A stretch of 47,221 bases of DNA from B4-G1 sp964393895. Lineage in GTDB: Bacteria > Chloroflexota > Anaerolineae > B4-G1. This document shows positions 19,805 to 28,326 of this stretch, one piece after another. Below the pieces are notes generated by a model. It was not told where the DNA came from. It saw only the letters and a list, made by a program, of their open reading frames with translations, and ran no database searches. The DNA is taken from the NCBI GenBank assembly GCA_964393895.1, contig CAYMWP010000018.1, forward strand, positions 1-47,221, read 5' to 3'. A program made the translations under genes and the position numbers. Position 1 is the first letter of the stretch. Each line of letters starts with the position of its first letter.

Positions 19805-21013
19805 ATGCCCAGTAATCCAGGACGGCTAACCCAAATCCGAGACAAATACCTGAATTTCGCTGCCCAATTGACGTTTCTCTTTACCCTGCTTGGGTTTGGC
19901 CTGATCGCCTTTGCAGGAGGGGGAGTAGATTTCAGGGGGTACTATGCTGCGGGAGCCCTTGTTGCGCGCGGCGGCAACCCTTACGATTATGCCCAGTTGG
20001 CTCCAGTGCTGGAGGAGATAACCGGATTTCCAGGCAACAACCCTTACTTTTACCCACCCTGGTACTGCCTTTTCTTCGTGCCACTGTCGCTGATACCCTA
20101 CCAGGCCGCTCGAGCGCTCTGGTTACTCGTCAATCTACTGCTATTCTATCTCAGCCTGGAGTACCTGCAAGCGGCCCTGGAGTGGCAAGTTGACGGCTGG
20201 CGACGCTGGGGAGCTTTCCTCAGCGCGGTCGTGATGTTTGCAGCCTATTGCCTGCACAGCGAGCAAGCCGGCATCCTACTCCTGTTCGGGCTGGCGCTTG
20301 CTTTGAGAGCGATAAAGCAAGACCGTCCTCCGCTAGTGGGCTTGGGCTTGGTGATCGCGGTCACAAAGCCTCAAATCACAGCTCTGACCGTCGTCCTTGT
20401 GGGTCTCTGGCTGTTGCTTCACAAGCCGTCGGCAGTGCTGTGGGCGGGCGGCTGGTTGGTGATATTGATCATACTGGCATCAATCGCCATGCCCCACTGG
20501 TGGGAATTCGACGCCACAGGTTTTGGGCAAGGGCTTGTGTATCGTCTGGACGGAACCGCAGGAATCGTCTCCAAGCGGGTGAACTCGACGGCTTTTGACT
20601 TTTTCTCTCACGTCTTTCACATCGAGCCGCCATTACAGTACCTCGTGATCGCCGGAATCGGTTTGTCCGGTCTGGTGCTCGTAGGTTTCGCATGGTACCG
20701 TTATCAAAGTCCGGCGGTTCTAGCTGCCGCTTCGACCATACTCGCCTTGCTGATCACGCCTTATGCGCTACAATATGATTACGTTCCATTGACCATACCG
20801 CTCTTTTGGATATTTATGCGAATGCCATCACTACGGAGGGCAACCCGTTTCATCGTGGCAGTTTTGCTGTTCCAAAGTTTCAGCGTTCTGATGTGGCAAC
20901 AGTGGTCGTACCAGGGGTATTGGCAGCTCTTGGGGATATTCCTCGCGTTCTCGGCGATTGTGGTAGACAACGCAATGGCGCACTCATCCGCCACACAACA
21001 CCCGAACAACTGA
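19805..21013 (+). CDS. GT87-family (DUF2029) membrane glycosyltransferase
   Basis: Polyprenyl-phosphate-mannose-dependent alpha-mannosyltransferase-like GT-C protein. The family hallmark is a first-loop segment DFRGYYAAG-A-GGNPYDY near residues 38-60, then FYPPWYCLFFVPLSLIPY at about 80-98; both are visible. About ten membrane segments in 402 residues, the usual size for DUF2029/GT87. Known members (for example PimE of mycobacteria) add mannose on the outer face of the membrane. A 120-base spacer separates it from the previous gene; the next gene follows after 11 bases. Confidence 0.8.
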   Translation: MPSNPGRLTQIRDKYLNFAAQLTFLFTLLGFGLIAFAGGGVDFRGYYAAGALVARGGNPYDYAQLAPVLEEITGFPGNNPYFYPPWYCLFFVPLSLIPYQAARALWLLVNLLLFYLSLEYLQAALEWQVDGWRRWGAFLSAVVMFAAYCLHSEQAGILLLFGLALALRAIKQDRPPLVGLGLVIAVTKPQITALTVVLVGLWLLLHKPSAVLWAGGWLVILIILASIAMPHWWEFDATGFGQGLVYRLDGTAGIVSKRVNSTAFDFFSHVFHIEPPLQYLVIAGIGLSGLVLVGFAWYRYQSPAVLAAASTILALLITPYALQYDYVPLTIPLFWIFMRMPSLRRATRFIVAVLLFQSFSVLMWQQWSYQGYWQLLGIFLAFSAIVVDNAMAHSSATQHPNN

Positions 21014-21024
21014 GGGAGCTTGAT

Positions 21025-23340
21025 ATGGTCAAAAAAGAGAAACAGAAAAGCGACCAGCGAGGAGTTGGGCTGGTTCTCGCACCATTCCTGGTGGGGTGGG
21101 CGCTTTTCAGTTACAGCTACTTGCCGCACATTGAGCAGCAGTATGCCAACAAGTTTCTCAGGAACCTGACAGTGTATAGCACGCTGTTATCTCCGGTTGC
21201 TCTGGCGATTCTCTTCAGAGTCGTCTGGCTTAGGCGCAACCGTTGGTGGCCCTGGGTGCACAGGCAGTTGGAAAAGCATACTGACACTATGGACGCCATC
21301 CCTATTTCACGCATAGGACTGTGGATCGCGCTGGCCGCGGGCTTGGGGATGTACACTGAATTGATGATCATTCGCTTCCACGCTTCTTCACTTCAACTGT
21401 TCGCATACTTCAAGAACGTCAGTCTCCTATCCTGTTTTCTGGGCCTCGGCATTGGTTATGCAATGGGGAACAGGAGGCCTCTAACTACCCCTCTGGTTCT
21501 GCCCCTGTTGGCGCTTCAAGTTATCTTTATGCGCTTTTTCCGATTTAGCGAGGCGGCCTCTTTGCTGCACAACCCAATTTCAGAGCAACTCACTTTAGGG
21601 CTAAAGCAGATTGGTGGCATAGATCATCTGGCGGCCGTATATGGTTTTCTGAGCATGGTCTTTGTCTTCAATGCGCTGACCTTTGTCCCGCTAGGACACT
21701 TGACTTCTCGCCTGATGATGCGCCAACGCAAGCTAGTCTCGTATAGCTGGAATCTGGCAGGCAGCTTGCTGGGCATTTTGCTCTTCTCTTGCATCTCGTT
21801 CATGTGGGCGCCGCCTTCTGTCTGGATTCTCCTTCTCACTTTGGGGATGATGGCTTTTCTGTACGCCCACGTCGAGAGCTTGCTTCCATCAGTTCTGGCT
21901 GCGCTCTTACTATTGGCTTTTCTAAGCGTGCCTCTCGTTCCAAATCAATTCGATGTTCACTCACCGTATCAGATCTTGACTTTGGCCGTCTCTAGAAGTG
22001 ATTTTCACGTGTTGAGGGTCAACAATGTGTACTATCAGCGGATTCTGGACTTGAGCGAGAATGTGCACACCAACGAGTACCTGCAGAAATGGAGTGACAA
22101 CTATGCACTGCCTTACTACTTCAAGCCTGAGCCAGAGCAAGTGCTGGTGGTTGGCAGTGGCACAGGCAACGACGTAGCTGCTGCCATACGGCATGGAGCT
22201 GGTAGAATTGATGCTGTCGAGATTGACCCCGCCATTCTTGCGTTCGGGGAATCATTGCATCCTGAATCCCCCTACCAATCCGACCAAGTGAACGCTGTCG
22301 TAAACGATGCCCGTGCCTTCATTCGGCATACGGACAAACGCTACGATCTGATCGTCTATGGCCTCTTGGATTCCCACACTTTACTATCGGGGAAATCGGG
22401 CGTCCGCCTGGACAGCTTTGTATACACCGTCGAAGCGTTCCGTGAGGCGCGGGCCAAGTTGAAGGCGGACGGCGTCCTCAGCATCTCTTTCTCGCTCATA
22501 AGACCTGAGCTGGGCCACAAGTTGTACCTGATGCTTCAAGATGCTTTTGATGGTCAGAGCCCCGTCGTTTATCGAACTGGCTACGACGAGGGGTATACCT
22601 TTCTGATCGGGGGAGAGTTGACCGAGCGCACTCTCGATTTGCCGCCTGGGTTCCAAGAAGTGACTGCCGAGTTCGCTGGTGACCAAGCTCGAGTTGACAA
22701 ATCTACCGACGATTGGCCCTTTTTCTATATGCCTGTCAGGAAATATCCTGTTTCGTACATCGCGATGATTATTGCATTGCTCGCTATCTCGCTCGTGTTT
22801 GTCTTCCAATTCATGCCTGGAGCAAAGCGGGGGTTTTCGGTATCGTGCTTTTTCCTGGGAGCCGGGTTTATGCTCGTAGAGACCAAGGGGATAACCGAGT
22901 TAGCTCTTGTTTACGGCAGCACCTGGGTTGTGACGAGTGTCGTGGTTGCTGCGATTCTTATCATGGCTTTTCTATCCAACTGGTTGGTGATCAAGGCCGG
23001 TGCACCTCGACCCTGGGTCACTTATGGCTTGCTGATCGCTTCGTTGCTAGTCGGCCTGGCCCTGCCCCTGGCTAATCTGAGTGCTGTTCCCGCTTTACTG
23101 GGCCAGGTAATCATGACCACGACGCTCACTCTCCCTTTGCTCTTTTCGGGATTCGCTTTTTCCGTGGAACTGGAAAAGTCTGGTTCGGTGGCTGAGGCGC
23201 TTTCTTCAAATCTGTTGGGGGCCATGCTTGGCGGCTTTCTCGAATACAATTCCATGTATTTTGGGTTTCGGGCATTGTACTTTATCGCCCTGGCAATGTA
23301 CGTGTTTGCTTTTTTAGCAGCGATTAGGGCAAAGAAATAA
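21025..23340 (+). CDS. Membrane-embedded spermidine-synthase-like protein
   Basis: The start is set at ATG 21025, 6 bases after GAGGGAG; the frame is open back to 20806, but that part overlaps the GT87 gene. The 771-residue protein has about seven N-terminal membrane segments, a cytosolic aminopropyltransferase/Rossmann domain at about 330-570 and about six C-terminal membrane segments from about 577. SAM-site motifs: VLVVGSGTGND near 373, VEIDPAI near 397 and NDARAF near 425. The catalytic Asp region of real spermidine synthases (VDSTDP-like) reads YGLLDSHT here, so polyamine synthesis is doubtful. Such membrane-fused relatives occur in many bacteria with unknown roles. Placement in a glycan locus suggests a lipid- or export-linked job. 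Base composition looks AT-richer than most neighbours. Confidence 0.75.
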   Translation: MVKKEKQKSDQRGVGLVLAPFLVGWALFSYSYLPHIEQQYANKFLRNLTVYSTLLSPVALAILFRVVWLRRNRWWPWVHRQLEKHTDTMDAIPISRIGLWIALAAGLGMYTELMIIRFHASSLQLFAYFKNVSLLSCFLGLGIGYAMGNRRPLTTPLVLPLLALQVIFMRFFRFSEAASLLHNPISEQLTLGLKQIGGIDHLAAVYGFLSMVFVFNALTFVPLGHLTSRLMMRQRKLVSYSWNLAGSLLGILLFSCISFMWAPPSVWILLLTLGMMAFLYAHVESLLPSVLAALLLLAFLSVPLVPNQFDVHSPYQILTLAVSRSDFHVLRVNNVYYQRILDLSENVHTNEYLQKWSDNYALPYYFKPEPEQVLVVGSGTGNDVAAAIRHGAGRIDAVEIDPAILAFGESLHPESPYQSDQVNAVVNDARAFIRHTDKRYDLIVYGLLDSHTLLSGKSGVRLDSFVYTVEAFREARAKLKADGVLSISFSLIRPELGHKLYLMLQDAFDGQSPVVYRTGYDEGYTFLIGGELTERTLDLPPGFQEVTAEFAGDQARVDKSTDDWPFFYMPVRKYPVSYIAMIIALLAISLVFVFQFMPGAKRGFSVSCFFLGAGFMLVETKGITELALVYGSTWVVTSVVVAAILIMAFLSNWLVIKAGAPRPWVTYGLLIASLLVGLALPLANLSAVPALLGQVIMTTTLTLPLLFSGFAFSVELEKSGSVAEALSSNLLGAMLGGFLEYNSMYFGFRALYFIALAMYVFAFLAAIRAKK

Positions 23341-23346
23341 CTCTCC

Positions 23347-23370
23347 CACTGGATCGCGCCAGATCCAGTG
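23347..23370. terminator. Hairpin after the spermidine-synthase-like gene
   Basis: CACTGGATC (23347-23355) pairs perfectly with GATCCAGTG (23362-23370) over a 6-base loop, just after the stop codon. No T tract follows, so this may be a processing or attenuation hairpin rather than an intrinsic terminator. Confidence 0.4.
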
Positions 23371-23425
23371 TCCAATGGGCTGAATTTGGCCGGTTTTGAC
23401 GTTTTGCTGAGAACCTTCTCGCCGA

Positions 23426-24976
23426 ATGTACAAGAATGTCACTGGCAAGGCACTAATAGTACTGTTGTGGCTCGTCGTTTTGCTCCGGTTGCCTTCATTG
23501 GAACAACCCTTCGACAACGACAGCGGAGCCAACGCCTACCACGCCCGGCTCATCAGGCGCGGCGAACCGTTGTACGGCACGCATCACCCGGCCCACCAAC
23601 TGCCGGGGGTGTATTACACTTATGCGTTGGCATTCACCCTGTTCGGAGATAGCGTCTGGGCCGTCAAGTTCATGCTAATCTTGTGGACCGTCGCCGCCGT
23701 CTGCCTGCTGTACCGCATAGGGACACTGGTGATGAGCAAAACCGCTGCCTCACTCGCTGCGGTTTTCTATGCTGTCCTCTCCTCGCACATCTGGCTGTTT
23801 GGCAGCACAGCCCAGGCTGAGTTGTTCGCCAATCTGCCGCGCGCAGCAGCGGCCTTGACGATGTTGCACTTGACGAAACGGAACGCGCCGGCGTGGCAGT
23901 TTGCCTGGGTGGGATTGTTGAGCGTAGCAGCGTTTCTGTTCAGGGCGGTCTACCTTTCGTCTCTGGTGGTGGCTGGATTCGTACTGCTGACCGAGTTGCG
24001 TCGCCGCCAAGAGACGCCGGGAATCTGGCGCACAGTCATCACGCGCGGCCTCTGGATCAGCCTGGGGTTCGCTGGCGGGCTGCTGGCGGTGATCGCCTAC
24101 TTTGCGGCCCGGGGGTTGCTTCCCCGCTTGCTCCTGGTGTTTATCCTGGGGCAAAGATACATCACTTCCGAAGAGATCGTCCGCACAACGGGCAAATACC
24201 GGCTCTTTTTCCCATTCATTGGATTGCTGAGAAACAACGCCGTACTGCTCGTCTGTAGCTTGGGGGGACTGACGACAGCGGTGCTGAGTGGATTCCGATC
24301 CAAATGGACGAGCAGAACGGCGCTCCTATCCTCGATTGTGGTTTGGTACGCTCTGTCCTTTGTCGAGTCAAACGTCGGCAGCAACCTATACCTGCACTAC
24401 TATCTGCTCATCGTGCCTCCATTATCACTGCTGGCAGCCTGGTTCCTGGCCCAGTCCTACCACTGCCTGAAAACCCGCGCCAGGATCATCGGCCACGCAC
24501 TGCCGGCCGCACTGCTAATCGCCGCGTTGATTGCCAGCACAGAACAGAATTTTGACTATTATCGCCTCTACGCTCGATACAAACTTGGACTTGACACCTA
24601 TCAGAGTTTTGCGCTGCGTGGATGGCCCATGCTCGAATCACAACTGGTGCAAGCTCAAGAATTGGCAGATTACGTGCAGGAGCACAGCTCGCCAGCCGAT
24701 TACGTCTACTATTGGTCCGACAACATTCAGTTCTACTATATGGCGGATCGGCGCTGCCCAATTGACACAATATGGCCCATCTGCGTCGCAGCGACGGGGC
24801 CGCATCAACGCATTTTTGCGCCGAGGACCAAGTACATCATCGTTGGCGAAAGTAGCCAGGCTCCTTATCCTGCGTGGCTGCGCCCAGAACTGGCCGAAAA
24901 TGGTTACGAACTGGAGACTATCATTGAGGGTCAAGAAATCTACCGCCGCATTGATACGATCAACTCTGAGGGGTAA
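23426..24976 (+). CDS. GT39/ArnT-like membrane glycosyltransferase
   Basis: Integral membrane GT-C protein of 516 residues. After the first membrane helix come the acidic pair in PFDNDSGANAYHA (D30, D32) and then a long loop with THHPAHQLPGVYY, the arrangement expected of lipid-phosphate-sugar-dependent PMT_2/ArnT enzymes, where the Asp residues are catalytic. About ten more helices and a C-terminal extracytoplasmic domain (YVYYWSDNIQFYYMADRRCP) follow. No clear ribosome site precedes ATG 23426. Substrates unknown. Neighbouring genes 25011 and 26595 encode the same class of protein and may be paralogues. Confidence 0.78.
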   Translation: MYKNVTGKALIVLLWLVVLLRLPSLEQPFDNDSGANAYHARLIRRGEPLYGTHHPAHQLPGVYYTYALAFTLFGDSVWAVKFMLILWTVAAVCLLYRIGTLVMSKTAASLAAVFYAVLSSHIWLFGSTAQAELFANLPRAAAALTMLHLTKRNAPAWQFAWVGLLSVAAFLFRAVYLSSLVVAGFVLLTELRRRQETPGIWRTVITRGLWISLGFAGGLLAVIAYFAARGLLPRLLLVFILGQRYITSEEIVRTTGKYRLFFPFIGLLRNNAVLLVCSLGGLTTAVLSGFRSKWTSRTALLSSIVVWYALSFVESNVGSNLYLHYYLLIVPPLSLLAAWFLAQSYHCLKTRARIIGHALPAALLIAALIASTEQNFDYYRLYARYKLGLDTYQSFALRGWPMLESQLVQAQELADYVQEHSSPADYVYYWSDNIQFYYMADRRCPIDTIWPICVAATGPHQRIFAPRTKYIIVGESSQAPYPAWLRPELAENGYELETIIEGQEIYRRIDTINSEG

Positions 24977-25010
24977 CTCGGACTGCAAAGAGGAAAAGAT
25001 CCAGGCGTTA

Positions 25011-26534
25011 ATGACGCACAAAGCAACTATGAGCAGACGAAAATTCCAAAACCCACGTCCTGGCGCTTCTGATTCCTCCTTAATTAACCTCTCTGCTTTC
25101 CTGATAGTGTTGGTTCTTGGGGTGCTTTACCTATACAATCTGGGGGGATGGCTGATCAACGATGACGAGGGAACCTTTCTGTATCAAGTATGGCGCGTCA
25201 GTGAAGGAGAATATCCCTATCGGGACGTATTCACCTCACGCTGGCCGCTGTTTCTGTACACTGGGGCCGGGTGGATGCGAGTTTGGGGCGCAGAAATTGT
25301 GCCGATGCGGGTACTCTCTGTTTGTATGACGCTAGGAACAGCTATCACCCTTTTCTTTATGGCCCAGCAGACCCTGCCTGCAGAAGCAGCATTGCTTAGC
25401 ATGGTCCTTTTCCTGCTCCACCCAGACGCCTTCCGTTTCGGACGCTCGTTTCAGCCAGAGCCTTTCTATGTATTTTTCAGCACCGTGGGATTGTACCTGT
25501 TTTCCAAAGGACAAACGAAATTTAAACCCGTTTTCTTTATCGGCGCTGGCCTCGCTTTTGCTGTAGCCTCCCTATACAAGCTCCTGGCAGTACTGGTTGT
25601 GATGGGATGCGTGCTGTTTCTGGCGACGTTATGGCTGAGGGAGCGGAAATCCCGCCGGCAGGTCGCTCTTGGAGCGATCTTTCTGCTGTTGCCCTATGTG
25701 GTACTGTTTAGTTCAGTGGCTTTGGGATTCATGTTAGCTGTTCCCAGTTTCTACGAAAGTGTGATCGGTTTCCACTTGGCTCAGGGGAGAGAGTTAACAT
25801 TCCTTCAGGTCGCTCTCAAAGGGATCGGGTTCCTGATAGCATACTTTTTTGCCTATACTCCTTTCCTATTGCTTGCCCTTCCTGCTGCTCGGAAAGGGTG
25901 GGCTGGCAGCCGGAAGATAGGACTGTTCAGTTGGCAATTGCCGACGGCTCTGGCTTTTATATTTCTCTCTCGTGATTTGTTCCCTCGCTTACTACTCTAC
26001 CTGGTGCCATCCCTGTCGGTTCTGTTTGCGGCCATCCTTGAGCCGGTTCGCCTACCGCCGCGCCGGTTGCTATTGCTCTGGGTCGCCGTTTGCATAATTC
26101 TCGTTTCCTGGACCATGACCGACGTCAAAGCGCTCTTGCGCAGAGAGCACGATACAAAAGCTGTCTCTATCTATATCCAAAAGCACACATCACCGAACGA
26201 TCGTGTACTCTCGGACTATCAAGAAATAAACTTTTACGCCCGCCGTCCCTCCACGTACTCGGGCGCAGAGATATCCCAAGTCGTCATAGCCAGCAAACAG
26301 TATACGGGCGCCGACCTGATCGCCGAGATCGAGGCTCAGGATGTCAAAGTGGTGCTTCTGGATATCTCGCCACAGACGGGCCATCAACTCGTGAACCTGG
26401 AGGACTATGATACTTTTCGCGCTTACCTTCAGGATCATTTCACGTTGCTGGATACCCTTCCCCGGGGGGAACAACGACTGGAAATCTACCTCGCGCCAGA
26501 AAATGACCGGGAGGACGACCTACGAGCAGATTGA
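25011..26534 (+). CDS. GT39/ArnT-like membrane glycosyltransferase
   Basis: GT-C membrane protein, 507 residues from ATG 25011 (ATG 25029 is the alternative; the open frame back to 24531 overlaps the preceding gene and is not used). First helix at about 27-45, then GGWLINDDEGTFLYQVWR with the conserved acidic triplet D51-D52-E53, and VFTSRWPLFLY, typical of the PMT_2 family. About ten helices follow, and a C-terminal soluble domain with a DRVLSDYQEINFYARR segment. A GAGGAAAAG ribosome-like site lies about 13 bases upstream. Codon use is AT-richer than in the neighbours at 26595 and 17624. Confidence 0.78.
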   Translation: MTHKATMSRRKFQNPRPGASDSSLINLSAFLIVLVLGVLYLYNLGGWLINDDEGTFLYQVWRVSEGEYPYRDVFTSRWPLFLYTGAGWMRVWGAEIVPMRVLSVCMTLGTAITLFFMAQQTLPAEAALLSMVLFLLHPDAFRFGRSFQPEPFYVFFSTVGLYLFSKGQTKFKPVFFIGAGLAFAVASLYKLLAVLVVMGCVLFLATLWLRERKSRRQVALGAIFLLLPYVVLFSSVALGFMLAVPSFYESVIGFHLAQGRELTFLQVALKGIGFLIAYFFAYTPFLLLALPAARKGWAGSRKIGLFSWQLPTALAFIFLSRDLFPRLLLYLVPSLSVLFAAILEPVRLPPRRLLLLWVAVCIILVSWTMTDVKALLRREHDTKAVSIYIQKHTSPNDRVLSDYQEINFYARRPSTYSGAEISQVVIASKQYTGADLIAEIEAQDVKVVLLDISPQTGHQLVNLEDYDTFRAYLQDHFTLLDTLPRGEQRLEIYLAPENDREDDLRAD

Positions 26535-26553
26535 GGCTCAAACATTGCAGTAC

Positions 26554-26573
26554 CGCAGATCTTTTAATCTGCG
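26554..26573. repeat. Small palindrome CGCAGAT-loop-ATCTGCG
   Basis: CGCAGAT (26554-26560), loop CTTTTA, then ATCTGCG (26567-26573), flanked by CAAAC and GTTTG that extend the symmetry. It shares the ATCTGCG core with the larger palindromic elements at 37348 and 39984, so it may be a minimal member of that dispersed family. Confidence 0.5.
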
Positions 26574-26594
26574 ACGTTTGTAGAGGTCATCATC

Positions 26595-28326
26595 GTGTCT
26601 GACTATCAACGCGCCTGTCTAAAGCTCCTTCTTCTATCGCTGGCCGTGCGGCTGCTGGTCGCCTTGCTGCTGACCGGCCCGCCCTACATGGACGCCTACT
26701 ACTACACGGCCGGCGCCTACCAACTGGCGGAAGGAGACGGCCTTACAGAACCCTTCATCTGGAACTACCTGGATGACCCGGCCGGCCTCCCCCACCCTGG
26801 CTTTCTCTACTGGATGCCGATCCCCTCCATCCTGGCCGCGCCGTTTGTGGCGCTCTTGGGCCGCTCGTTCCTGGCAGCTCAACTCCCCTTCATCCTGCTC
26901 TCCGCCCTGCTTCCCCTGGTCAGCTACTCCATCGCCTGGCGGGTCGCGGGGTCGCGCCGCCAAGCCTGGGCCGCCGCTCTTCTCACCCTTTTCAGCGGCT
27001 TTTTCACCCCCTTCTGGGTCCTCCCAGAGACGTTCGCCCCCTTTGCCTTGTTCGGCAGCCTGGCGCTTTGGTGTGCAGGAGGCAGGAGGCAAGAGGCAGG
27101 AGGCNNNNNNNNNNNNNNNNNNNNNNNNNNNNNNNNNNNNNNNNNNNNNNNNNNNNNNNNNNNNNNNNNNNNNNNNNNNNNNNNNNNNNNNNNNNNNNNN
27201 NNNNGGAGGCTGGTTGGTGGTTGGTCTGCTGATTGGCCTGGCTCACCTGACCCGCGCCGACGGCATCCTGCTGCTACCAGTCGTCGCCCTCGCCCCCCTG
27301 CTCTCATCCCAACCCCGCGCCACGCCTCACGCCTCACGCCTCACGCCTCACATTTCACGTTTCACGTTTCACGTTTCACGTCTCACGCCTCACATCTCAC
27401 GTCTCACGTTCATCCTCCTCGGCTACCTGCTCGCGATGGCCCCCTGGTTCATCCGCAACGTCAACCTGATCGGCGCGCCGCTCTCTGCCGCCGGAACCAA
27501 GACCCTCTGGCTCACCGACTATGACGACCTATTCTGCTACCATTGCGACCTCTCGCTCCGCTCCTACCTGGCCTGGGGCTGGTCCAACATCCTGGACTCT
27601 AAACTCTTTGCCTTGTGGACGAACTTTCAGCGGTTGTTGGCGGAAGACTTTATGATCTTTTTGCTGCCTTTTTCCATCGTCGGCCTCTATCGGCTGCGCC
27701 GCCGCGCCCCCTTCACCCTTGCTCTTATCTACCTCTTGCTCATCTACTCTGTCCACTCCCTGGCCTTTACCTTCCCCGGCTGGCGTGGCGGCCTCTTCCA
27801 CTCCAGCGGAGCACTGTTGCCCTTCCTGCACGCGGCGGGCGTGATAGGACTGGACGCATCCGTGAGATGGGCGGCGCAGCGCCGGCGCGGCTGGAACCTG
27901 CGACAAGCCTGGGTCGTGTTCACCGCCGGCATCGTCGCTTTGGCGATCATTTTGAGCGCCTATGGCCTCTTTATCAAACTCCCCTCGTGGAATGACTCGG
28001 AACAAATCTACCAGACCGCCGGCGCGTGGCTGGACGCGCGCCAGGTTCCCGACGGCGCCATCGTTATGGTCAGAAATCCGCCGGGGTTTTGGTATCACAC
28101 TGCCAGACCGGCCATCGTCGTCCCCAACGAGGGCATAGACGGCCTGCTGCATGCCGCCGCGAGATACCGGGCCGCATACCTGCTGCTCGACAAAAACTAC
28201 CCCAAGCCCTTGCGTCCCTTCTACGCCGGCGAGGAGCAAGACGCGCGGCTGAAGCAAGCGGCGGTCTGGGGAGAGGAAGGAGAGCGAACAGTGCTGTACA
28301 CCTTCGAGCTAAAGGAGCAACCGTGA
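26595..28326 (+). CDS. GT-C membrane glycosyltransferase, split by assembly gap
   Basis: One gene read in two frames because the 100-N gap (27105-27204) has an arbitrary length. The N-terminal 170 codons (26595-27104) hold helix 1, then GPPYMDAYYYTAGAYQLAEG, the acidic substrate-loop signature of PMT_2-like enzymes, and five or so helices. The C-terminal 373 codons (27205-28326) are in another frame and carry further helices and a soluble domain ending in VLYTFELKEQP. The GTG start has AGAGG 8 bases upstream. The stop TGA overlaps the GTG of the DUF401 gene (GTGA). Two stretches of 7-bp tandem repeats lie inside the coding region, at the gap and at 27321-27411, both in predicted loops. The true length and intactness of the gene cannot be judged across the gap. 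Confidence 0.75.
27075..27102 (+). repeat. Heptamer tandem repeat running into the assembly gap
   Basis: Four 7-bp units (GCAGGAG, GCAGGAG, GCAAGAG, GCAGGAG) followed by GC and then N. After the gap the sequence resumes with GGAGGC, the same register, followed by two TGGTTGG units (27211-27224). The gap therefore very probably lies inside a longer heptamer array that could not be assembled. Confidence 0.8.
27105..27204. other. 100-N assembly gap
   Basis: Exactly 100 unknown bases, the conventional filler for a gap of unknown size. The coding frame differs on the two sides, consistent with an arbitrary gap length rather than a real frameshift. Confidence 0.97.
27321..27411 (+). repeat. 13-unit heptamer tandem array inside a GT-C gene
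   Basis: Thirteen consecutive 7-bp units of the form CAC(G/A)(C/T)(C/T)(T/C): four CACGCCT, CACATTT, three CACGTTT, CACGTCT, CACGCCT, CACATCT, CACGTCT, CACGTTC. It is translated without a stop as a Ser/His/Pro/Arg/Thr-rich loop (PHASRLTPHISRFTFHVSR) between two membrane helices. Because 7 is not a multiple of 3, gain or loss of one or two units would shift the frame and three units would not. Confidence 0.9.

Noticed and set aside
24531..25010. N-terminal extension of the GT-C gene at 25011
   Set aside because: Overlaps 446 bases of the preceding GT-C gene in another frame and encodes no membrane helix.
27321..27411. CRISPR-like array
   Set aside because: Units are 7 bp, contiguous, without spacers, and translated in frame; not a CRISPR.
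26773..27524. Two overlapping separate genes at the N gap
   Set aside because: The two open frames are N- and C-terminal parts of one protein; the frame change comes from the arbitrary 100-N filler.
28026..28322. N-terminal extension of the DUF401 gene
   Set aside because: Arg-rich out-of-frame shadow of the preceding gene; GTG 28323 with AAAGGAG is a much better start.
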